A DNA stretch of 6,206 nt, from contig JAPYMU010000064.1 in NCBI GenBank assembly GCA_028286165.1, positions 1 to 6,206 of the forward strand, in the 5' to 3' direction. The first letter of the stretch is position 1, and each line of letters opens with the position of its first letter. Positions 1-4,198 of the stretch are shown in pieces. The notes below the pieces were generated by a model. The model ran no database searches. It had not been told where the DNA came from and saw only the letters and a program-made list of their open reading frames with translations. The DNA comes from Spongiicolonus versatilis (GTDB lineage Bacteria > Pseudomonadota > Gammaproteobacteria > Arenicellales > Spongiicolonaceae). Made by a program: the position numbers and the translations under genes.

Positions 1-149
1 TCCTGCCCGGCGCCGGCCGGCAGGCGCGGCGATTCGGTGCGCCCGGCAAGCGATGTAATCACCGCCATCCCGGCCGCGCCGAGCATTTCCGCCAGCGCCA
101 CCGCCTCGCCGGTGCCGCCGAGAACCAGCACGGTTTTTTTACCCGTCAC
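1..149 (-). CDS. cbiJ/cobK: Precorrin-6A / cobalt-precorrin-6A reductase, N-terminal part (cut by window edge)
   Basis: Only the first 49 codons are present. This enzyme reduces the precorrin-6A macrocycle with NAD(P)H during corrin ring synthesis in the cytoplasm. The visible part starts with a short strand followed by the dinucleotide-binding loop LGGTGEA (residues 10-16) and continues to TSLAGRTESPRLPAG (residues 33-47); both are hallmarks of the CobK/CbiJ family. I place the start at a GTG at 149-147, which lies inside the last codons of cbiD, so the genes overlap by 11 nt in different frames and translation is probably coupled. No ATG fits as well, because the family begins a few residues before the LGGTGE loop. 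Whether it uses the cobalt-containing (CbiJ) or the cobalt-free (CobK) substrate cannot be told from this fragment, but its partner CbiD suggests the early-cobalt route. Confidence 0.88.
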   Translation of the reverse strand, partial: MTGKKTVLVLGGTGEAVALAEMLGAAGMAVITSLAGRTESPRLPAGAGQ

Positions 150-1221
150 TTTTGCCAATCACCGCGCCGCCGCGGTCCACCACCACAACGTCCACCACGG
201 TCTCGCCGCCTAACATGCTCAGCGCGCTGGCCCGCGCCAGTTGCGCGACGCGCGCGGCGATGTTGACTTCGGCTTCGGCGCACAACTGCAGCGCGTGGTT
301 TGCGCTGTTGGCGGCGGCCACCGCATCGCCAAGGGCGCCGCCGCCCAGCGCGCGGACCTCACCGCCGAGCCACTTCAAGTCAACCTGGCTGCGCGCCGAA
401 TGCAAGTCCATGCAGCCCATGGCAAGTTTGCTCAGTTTGCCGAAGCCGCCGCCGATGGTGAGTCGCGGCAGCGGGTTTTTTTTTAAGTATTTCAACAGGC
501 CGCCGGCGAAGTCGCCCATGTCCAGCAGGTCCTCGTCGCGCAGCGCGTACAGTTCGCGCACCGTTTTTTCCGATGTGGCGCCGGTGCAGCCGGCCACATG
601 GCGGCGGCCGTTGGCGCGCGCCACGTCAATGCCTCGGTGAATGGAATGAATCCACGCCGAGCATGAAAACGGCACCACCACGCCGGTGGTACCGAGGATG
701 GAAATCCCGCCGACAATGCCGAGGCGCGGATTCCACGTGCGCGCCGCGAGAGCCGCGCCGCCGGGAACGCTGATGGTGACCACGGCATCGCCGTTGCCGC
801 CGTGCGATGCCGCGACTTCCGCGACCGCATCGTGAATCATCCGCCGCGGCGCCGGGTTGATGGCTGGCTCGCCCACCGCCAGCGGCAGCCCGGCGAGAGT
901 CACCGTGCCGACGCCGCCGCCGCCGCGAAACACCACGCCGTCACCATCACCGCCGGCGCGCACCTCGGCGACAATCAGCGCGCCGTGGGTCACATCGGGA
1001 TCGTCGCCGGCATCTTTAACAATCCCGGCGCGCGCAAAACCGTCGCCCAAAGTTTTTTCGGCCAGCGCAAACACCGGCTTCTCCCCGCGCGGCAGGGTAA
1101 TGCCCACCGACTCGGCAAACCGCCCGCACAACAACGCCGTATACGCCGCCTTGGCCGCCGCCGCCGCGCAGGCCCCGGTCGTCCAACCGTAGCGCAGTGG
1201 CGAAGTGGCAGCGGGGGGCAT
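139..1221 (-). CDS. cbiD: Cobalt-precorrin-5B (C1)-methyltransferase CbiD
   Basis: CbiD transfers the S-adenosylmethionine methyl group to C1 of cobalt-precorrin-5B in the anaerobic (early cobalt) route to cobalamin. The 360-residue length is usual for the family. Recognisable blocks in order are GWTTGACAAAAAKAA (12-26), KDAGDDPDVTHG (69-80), GGGVGTVTLAGL (101-112), VGEPAINPAPRRMI (117-129), NPRLGIVGGISILGTTG (164-180), MGDFAG (235-240) and GKLSKLAMGCMDLHS (261-275). The ATG at 1221 is the only plausible start, because an in-frame TAA lies a few codons upstream and the conserved block begins at residue 11. There is no clear Shine-Dalgarno sequence before it, so initiation may be leaderless or weak. 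A possible -10 (TAAAGT, 1238-1233) lies just upstream. A run of nine A residues encodes Leu-Lys-Lys-Asn near residues 246-249. The gene is first in a minus-strand operon with cbiJ/cobK, divergent from amt. Confidence 0.96.
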   Translation of the reverse strand: MPPAATSPLRYGWTTGACAAAAAKAAYTALLCGRFAESVGITLPRGEKPVFALAEKTLGDGFARAGIVKDAGDDPDVTHGALIVAEVRAGGDGDGVVFRGGGGVGTVTLAGLPLAVGEPAINPAPRRMIHDAVAEVAASHGGNGDAVVTISVPGGAALAARTWNPRLGIVGGISILGTTGVVVPFSCSAWIHSIHRGIDVARANGRRHVAGCTGATSEKTVRELYALRDEDLLDMGDFAGGLLKYLKKNPLPRLTIGGGFGKLSKLAMGCMDLHSARSQVDLKWLGGEVRALGGGALGDAVAAANSANHALQLCAEAEVNIAARVAQLARASALSMLGGETVVDVVVVDRGGAVIGKSDG

Positions 1222-1274
1222 GGGGGCAGTTTACTTTACCCGGCCGGCCGGGGTGAGGCGGGCGGCTCGGTTTC

Positions 1275-1283
1275 TGTTACAAT
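1275..1283 (+). promoter_or_regulatory. Extended -10 promoter of amt
   Basis: TGTTACAAT matches the TGnTAnnnT extended -10 pattern and lies 33 nt upstream of the amt ATG, in the 95-bp gap between divergent cbiD and amt. A good -35 hexamer is not visible at the expected place, which fits an extended -10 promoter. No NtrC or sigma-54 -24/-12 element (GG-N10-GC with the usual context) was recognised, although many amt genes are nitrogen-controlled. Confidence 0.5.
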
Positions 1284-1316
1284 CCGCGCCGACCTTTACC
1301 AACCGGAACCGCCGCG

Positions 1317-2630
1317 ATGAAAATTTTTTCTGTTCTCATCCTCACCCTGCTTGCGCCGTCCACGGCAATTGCCGCTGAATTGAACGCGGCCGATACGGCC
1401 TGGATGCTGGTCGCCTCCTCGCTGGTGCTGCTGATGACGCCGGCCGGGCTGGCGCTGTTTTACGGCGGGATGACGCAGCGGAAGAGCGTTTTGAACACGG
1501 TGGGCATGAGTTACACCGCCTGCTGCGTGGCGACGCTGGCGTGGTTTGCCTACGGCTACACCATCGCTTTCGGCGGCGGCGGACGGTGGTTTGGCGGGTT
1601 TGATTTTCTGTTTTTGCGCGGCATTGCAATTGACGAGTTGAGCGGCGGCATTCCGACCCTGCTGTTTGTCGCCTTTCAGGGCACTTTCGCCGCCATCACC
1701 GTGGCCATCATCAGCGGCTCCATCATTGAACGGGTGCGCTACTCCACCTGGCTGCTGTTCACCCTCATCTGGGTCGGCGTGTGCTACGCGCCCATCGCGC
1801 ACTGGGTGTGGGGCGGCGGCCTGCTCAGCGGGCGCGGCGAGTTGGATTTTGCCGGCGGCACCGTGGTGCACCTGAACGCCGGCGCCGCCGGCCTCACCCT
1901 GGCGCTGATGCTGGGCAAGCGCAAGGCGCAGCCGGAACAGTACGCGCCGTCGTCGGTGAAGATGACCATGCTCGGCTCGGCGCTGCTGTGGTTCGGCTGG
2001 TTCGGATTCAACGCCGGCAGTGAACTGGCCGCCGACTTCATCGCCGCCAACGCCTGGGTGGTGACCAACGTGGCGGCGGCGGCCGGCGGCCTCGCCTGGC
2101 TGCTGGTGGACTGGGTGCGGCGGGTGAACCGCTCGCTCATCGGCACCGCCAGCGGCGTGGTCGCCGGGTTGGTGGGTATCACGCCGGCCTCGGGCTATGT
2201 CACCGCTTTTGATGCGATGTGGATCGGCGCGCTGTCGGGGCTGGTGGGCTACTTTGCGGTGTTTTATGTGAAAAAGGTGTTCAACTACGACGACGCGCTG
2301 GACGCTTTCGGCCTGCACGGGGCGGTGGGCATTTTCGGCGCGCTGGCCACCGGCTTTTTCGCCAATCCGCTGGTGAACCCGGACGCGGTGGGGCTGTTGT
2401 ACGGCAACCCCGGGCAGGTGGGGGTGCAGGCTTTTGCGGTGGGGGTGGTGCTGGTTTACTCGGTGGTGGCCACCGCCGTCACCTTCAAAATCACCTGCTG
2501 GCTGACCGGCGGCGGGCGCATTTCCGGCGAACAGGAGCGGCGCGGCATGGACAGCGCCTACCACGGCGAGGAGGGCTACAGTTGGGATGCGGGGAGTGTG
2601 GCAAAAAAACCACAGGATTCCGAAAATTAA
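1317..2630 (+). CDS. amt: Ammonium channel/transporter, Amt/MEP/Rh family
   Basis: This inner-membrane channel takes up ammonium as a trimer. The 437-residue protein starts with a cleavable signal peptide (charged MK, hydrophobic 3-13, likely cut after AIAA near residue 20), as in E. coli AmtB, and then carries the usual eleven membrane helices. Pathway residues align with AmtB: gate Phe120 and Phe124 in FQGTF, Asp177 in LDFAGGTVVHLN (recruitment site), the twin pore histidines His185 and His334, and GWFGFNAGS (227-235) with Trp228 and Phe231. The cytoplasmic tail keeps the family pattern GMDSAYHGEEGYS (410-422), which couples the subunits and contacts PII protein. A GlnK partner usually sits beside amtB, but none is seen on either side here. 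The Shine-Dalgarno is weak (CGGAA about 9 nt before ATG), yet the start is fixed by the signal peptide. The symbol amtB would also be acceptable. Confidence 0.96.
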   Translation: MKIFSVLILTLLAPSTAIAAELNAADTAWMLVASSLVLLMTPAGLALFYGGMTQRKSVLNTVGMSYTACCVATLAWFAYGYTIAFGGGGRWFGGFDFLFLRGIAIDELSGGIPTLLFVAFQGTFAAITVAIISGSIIERVRYSTWLLFTLIWVGVCYAPIAHWVWGGGLLSGRGELDFAGGTVVHLNAGAAGLTLALMLGKRKAQPEQYAPSSVKMTMLGSALLWFGWFGFNAGSELAADFIAANAWVVTNVAAAAGGLAWLLVDWVRRVNRSLIGTASGVVAGLVGITPASGYVTAFDAMWIGALSGLVGYFAVFYVKKVFNYDDALDAFGLHGAVGIFGALATGFFANPLVNPDAVGLLYGNPGQVGVQAFAVGVVLVYSVVATAVTFKITCWLTGGGRISGEQERRGMDSAYHGEEGYSWDAGSVAKKPQDSEN

Positions 2631-2646
2631 AAAAAATTCGCCAAAG

Positions 2647-2662
2647 TGTGACCACAGTCACA
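2647..2662. promoter_or_regulatory. CRP/FNR-family operator, perfect TGTGA-N6-TCACA
   Basis: The sequence TGTGACCACAGTCACA is a perfect inverted repeat (six-base arms, four-base centre) and matches exactly the two half-sites of the E. coli CRP consensus with the correct six-base spacing. It lies 16 bp after the amt stop codon. Its centre, 2654.5, is about 41.5 bp upstream of the transcription start expected from the TATAAC at 2685-2690, the class II activator position. The half-sites differ from the TTGAT pattern of FNR. Which regulator of the CRP/FNR superfamily binds, if any, is inference. A chance palindrome is possible but unlikely, given both the match and the spacing. Confidence 0.5.
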
Positions 2663-2684
2663 GTAGTTAAAAAAACCTTTGTTT

Positions 2685-2690
2685 TATAAC
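2685..2690 (+). promoter_or_regulatory. -10 element (TATAAC) of the putative structured RNA
   Basis: TATAAC matches five of six bases of the sigma-70 -10 consensus and sits in an AT-rich patch within an otherwise very GC-rich region. There is no good -35 hexamer 16-18 bp upstream, which is normal for promoters activated from a class II CRP site. The expected start is near 2696-2697, just ahead of the first hairpin unit. Confidence 0.4.
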
Positions 2691-2710
2691 GCGCGCAGGA
2701 GCCAAAACCG

Positions 2711-2817
2711 CCGCCAGATGGCGGTGTTGTCCTCCACGGATGGGAGGGGCCGCCATGGCCGGCGGTCTGCGGGCGCAATCGGGCGGGATGTCCCGGCTTC
2801 ACCATGGCATGCGCCCG
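2711..2817 (+). repeat. Tandem structured repeat, unit 1
   Basis: Unit 1 contains hairpin A (2711-2724, CCGCC/GGCGG, loop AGAT), hairpin B (2731-2747, CCTCC/GGAGG, 7-nt loop), hairpin C (2750-2765, CCGCC/GGCGG, 6-nt loop) and the long hairpin D (2770-2817, eight pairs CGGGCGCA/TGCGCCCG). D encloses a small CGGG-ATGT-CCCG hairpin (2784-2795). The same series recurs 116-118 bp downstream. The two units share direct stretches such as GGAGGGG, TGCGGG and CGGGCGGGA, but they differ by many substitutions, so the duplication is not recent. Confidence 0.65.
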
Positions 2818-2826
2818 GCATCACAG

Positions 2827-2942
2827 CCGCCCACCGGCGGACGGCGGTCCTCCAGGGAACGGAGGGGCTTCCACGGACGGGAGTTTGCGGGTGTAAACGG
2901 GCGGGAACCGCCCCGGCATAGCGGGCCGGCACCCGGCGCAAA
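2827..2942 (+). repeat. Tandem structured repeat, unit 2
   Basis: Unit 2 repeats the layout of unit 1. Hairpin A (2827-2840) is CCGCC/GGCGG with loop CACC; hairpin B (2849-2865) is CCTCC/GGAGG with a 7-nt loop; hairpin C (2868-2883) is CTTCC/GGGAG with a 6-nt loop. Hairpin D (2884-2942) pairs TTTGCGGGTG with CACCC, a three-base bulge, and GCAAA, and encloses GGGCGG-GAA-CCGCCC (2899-2913). Hairpin C has two paired changes relative to unit 1 (C-G to T-A, and G-C to T-G). The D stem has one compensated change (C-G to T-A). A degenerate third hairpin A (CCGCCGCCGGCG) begins at 2943, exactly one period later, but the rest of a third unit is not recognisable. Confidence 0.65.
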
Positions 2943-2973
2943 CCGCCGCCGGCGAGGCTGCATGGTTCCAAGT

Positions 2974-3024
2974 GGCGCCCGGCCGGCGCCTTGCGGGGCG
3001 AGGAGCAGAATGCCTTCCTCCCCC
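2974..3024 (+). other. Two further hairpins between the repeat units and the terminator
   Basis: GGCGCC (2974-2979) pairs with GGCGCC (2985-2990) across a CGGCC loop. Immediately after it, GGGG-C-GAGGA (2995-3004) pairs with TCCTCCCCC (3016-3024), giving nine pairs with one bulged C and an 11-nt loop. Neither is followed by a T-run, so they are not terminators themselves. They continue the unbroken series of stems from 2711 to 3078. Confidence 0.5.
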
Positions 3025-3046
3025 ACAGGCCCAGGCCGCCGCCGCG

Positions 3047-3084
3047 GAAGCGCCCCCTTTTGTCCTGGGGGGCGCTTCTTTTTT
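3047..3084 (+). terminator. Rho-independent terminator
   Basis: GAAGCGCCCCC (3047-3057) pairs perfectly over 11 bp with GGGGGCGCTTC (3068-3078) across a 10-nt loop and is followed directly by six T residues (3079-3084). On the opposite strand no T-run follows the hairpin, so it acts only for plus-strand transcription. It ends transcripts coming from the 2685 promoter and any read-through from amt, and it separates them from the HicB-like gene that starts 72 bp later. Confidence 0.85.
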
Positions 3085-3092
3085 GTAGCATG

Positions 3093-3132
3093 GGCGCCAG
3101 GTGAAACCCGGCGGGTTCACCTTCAAGGTGCC
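3093..3132 (+). other. Two-part hairpin in the leader of the HicB-like gene
   Basis: GGTGAA-A-CCC (3100-3109) pairs with GGG-TTCACC (3113-3121) as nine pairs with one bulged A and a three-base loop. Outside it, GGCGCC (3093-3098) can pair with GGTGCC (3127-3132) with one G-T wobble. An A-run follows. There is no T-run on either side in the direction needed for a terminator, so it may be a 5' leader structure, or part of the same repeat-rich landscape. Confidence 0.4.
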
Positions 3133-3156
3133 AAAAAAACCAAATCGGAGCATGGG

Positions 3157-3393
3157 ATGATGAACAGCCCGAAAAAAAGAACCGGCCTGAAGTTCTTCAT
3201 TGAAGAAACCGAAACCGGCTACGGCGCCTGGGCCGAGGGGACGGCCGAGGGTTACAACGTCGGCACCAGCGGGAGAACGCTGAAAGAAGTGGGCGAAAAT
3301 CTGCAGGACGCGGTGCAACTGTACCGCGCTGCGCGCGCCGGGGATCTTAAAAAGAAAAGCGCAAAATCCCCGGCGCAAAAGGGCGCCGCGTAG
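3157..3393 (+). CDS. Small HicB-like domain protein, no HicA partner seen
   Basis: This 78-residue protein resembles the partial-RNase-H fold of HicB antitoxins: a first strand LKFFIEETETGYGAWAEG (11-28), a linker with GTSGRTLKEVGENLQDA (36-52) matching the family pattern G-x-T-x-x-E-x-x-x-N-x-x-E/D-A, and a helix ending in LY (55-56). After residue 60 comes a Lys/Ala-rich basic tail (KKKSAKSPAQK) instead of the HTH or ribbon-helix-helix DNA-binding domain of full HicB. The ATG at 3157 has a good Shine-Dalgarno, GGAG at 3147-3150, six bases away; ATG 3160 is a possible alternative. In-frame sequence continues upstream to 2740, but it runs through the terminator and hairpins and is unlikely to be translated. 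No HicA-like gene (small, dsRBD-like with G-H-H motif) is adjacent. It converges with the aldolase gene, 15 bp apart. Function is unknown beyond the domain resemblance. Confidence 0.7.
   Translation: MMNSPKKRTGLKFFIEETETGYGAWAEGTAEGYNVGTSGRTLKEVGENLQDAVQLYRAARAGDLKKKSAKSPAQKGAA
3335..3376. repeat. 11-bp perfect inverted repeat inside the end of the HicB-like gene
   Basis: GCGCCGGGGAT (3335-3345) is the exact reverse complement of ATCCCCGGCGC (3366-3376), separated by an A-rich 20-nt loop. It encodes part of the basic tail, so the tail composition may partly reflect selection on the RNA hairpin. It sits just before two converging stop codons, where a transcript-end structure would be useful to both genes, but neither strand has a proper T-run after it. 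Confidence 0.5.
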
Positions 3394-3408
3394 TTCCCGA
3401 GTCCGCGC

Positions 3409-4179
3409 TCAGACCCGGTACCCCGGATACCGCTCCTCCACCAGCCGCAGCAGCGCCGGCCATTCGTGTTCGCCGGGCGGCCGCTCATCGTATTGTTTTG
3501 CGGCGTGTTCGCGCACCGCTTCGGACGGCACCGTGTACGGGCGGCCGCTTTGCAGCACTTCCATCTGCACGCGGCAGGCGCGCTCCAGGTAATACATCAG
3601 CACAAAGGCCTCGCCCGGCGTACGGCCGGCGGTGAGCAGGCCGTGGTTGCGCAGGATCATGGCGTGGTTTTGGCCGAGGGCCCGGGTGATGCGCGCGCTT
3701 TCCTCGCGCTCGGTGGACAGGCCTTCGTAGTCGTGGTAGGCGACGCGGTTGTGGAACATCATCACGTCGTTGACCAGCGGCACCAGTTCCTCCTTCAGGC
3801 ACGACATCGCCATGCCGCCGGGGGTGTGGGTGTGCATGATGCAGTTGATTTCCGGCCGCGCGGCGTAGATGCCGCCGTGGATGACGAAGCCGGTGATGTT
3901 CACCTCCGGCGCGCCGTCCACCACCGTGCCGTCCTGGTCCAGGGTGATTAAGTTGGACGCGCAAACCTCGTCATAGCGCAGGCCGAAACGGTTGAGCAGG
4001 AAACGGTTGTCCGGCCCGGGCACCCGCGCGGTGATGTGGTTCCAGATGATGTCGTCCCACTGGAAATGATGCGCCAGACGGTAGCAGGCGGCGAGTTCAC
4101 GGCGCGTTTTTTCCTCCGCCGCGTTGCGGATGCGCCGCGGCGCCTCCGCTGCGGCGGCGGCGGGTTTGGGTTGACTCAT
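3409..4179 (-). CDS. Class II aldolase/adducin family protein
   Basis: This 256-residue cytoplasmic metalloprotein belongs to the class II aldolase/adducin family, whose members cleave or decarboxylate small carboxylated or phosphorylated substrates using Zn2+ or Mn2+. Family blocks are WNHITARVPG (46-55), GLRYDEVCASNL (66-77), VNITGFVIHGGIYAARPEINCIMHTHT (93-119), VAYHDYEGL (146-154) and MILRNHGLLTAGRTPGEAF (174-192). Metal ligands equivalent to His92, His94 and His155 of fuculose-1-phosphate aldolase are His116, His118 and His179, with matching spacing. The catalytic Glu73 position is Gly97, as I recall for the adducin-like subgroup, so classical aldol cleavage is uncertain. The ATG at 4179 has a Shine-Dalgarno, AAGAGGT (4192-4186), six bases upstream; longer frames upstream overlap the HD gene and are not used. 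It is last in the four-gene operon, 19 bp after the HD gene. A Pro/Ala-rich N-terminus (5-14) is probably disordered. Confidence 0.9.
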   Translation of the reverse strand: MSQPKPAAAAAEAPRRIRNAAEEKTRRELAACYRLAHHFQWDDIIWNHITARVPGPDNRFLLNRFGLRYDEVCASNLITLDQDGTVVDGAPEVNITGFVIHGGIYAARPEINCIMHTHTPGGMAMSCLKEELVPLVNDVMMFHNRVAYHDYEGLSTEREESARITRALGQNHAMILRNHGLLTAGRTPGEAFVLMYYLERACRVQMEVLQSGRPYTVPSEAVREHAAKQYDERPPGEHEWPALLRLVEERYPGYRV

Positions 4180-4198
4180 GGCGGTACCTCTTCGGTGG

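Larger units (their letters stand above)
2696..3084 (+). ncRNA. Candidate structured non-coding RNA of about 390 nt
   Basis: The segment between the TATAAC promoter and the Rho-independent terminator has no convincing protein gene on either strand. Open frames here translate to Arg/Pro/Gly-rich text with no recognisable domain and no good ribosome binding site. It is dense in inverted repeats: two tandem units (2711-2817 and 2827-2942) with the same order of hairpins, a GGCGCC/GGCGCC hairpin (2974-2990), a bulged nine-pair hairpin (2995-3024), and then the terminator. I compared it by eye with RNase P RNA, tmRNA, SRP RNA, 6S RNA, tandem glycine, mini-ykkC and cobalamin riboswitches and saw none of their signatures. 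It could instead be a long 3' UTR of amt or an attenuated leader of the HicB-like gene. The start is inferred from the promoter; the end is the T-run of the terminator. Confidence 0.4.

Noticed and set aside
152..640. Plus-strand open frame of 162 codons opposite cbiD
   Set aside because: It is a shadow of the high-GC cbiD gene; the Ser/Pro/Arg-rich translation has no domain.
1222..1316. Cobalamin riboswitch in front of cbiD
   Set aside because: The gap to the divergent amt gene is only 95 bp and contains no B12-box-like sequence.
1296..2564. Minus-strand open frame of 422 codons opposite amt
   Set aside because: The translation is His/Gln/Gly/Arg-rich text typical of the antisense of a GC-rich membrane protein gene; amt on the plus strand is unambiguous.
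2731..2747. mini-ykkC (guanidine-II) riboswitch, because of an ACGG loop in a tandem hairpin pair
   Set aside because: Only the first B hairpin has ACGG at the loop start; the second reads AGGGAAC, the loops are seven bases, and the spacing between the hairpins is far too long for that class.
2702..3027. CRISPR array, suggested by repeated modules
   Set aside because: The period is 116-118 bp with only two diverged units and internal hairpins; there are no short identical repeats separated by unique spacers and no cas genes.
2696..3084. RNase P RNA, tmRNA, SRP RNA or 6S RNA
   Set aside because: The conserved strings of these RNAs, such as the tRNA-like ends and tag of tmRNA or the GGAAAGUCCGGGC-type core of RNase P, are absent.
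2684..3091. Open reading frame of 135 codons on the minus strand across the hairpin region
   Set aside because: The translation is Arg/Pro/Gly-rich with no domain, it merely mirrors the DNA repeat (similar peptides such as PSVPWRT and PSVEDN), it spans a terminator and lacks a ribosome binding site.
2740..3156. N-terminal extension of the HicB-like gene by about 139 codons
   Set aside because: The extension runs through the repeats and the terminator with low-complexity composition, while the ATG at 3157 has a well-spaced GGAG and starts just before the recognisable domain.
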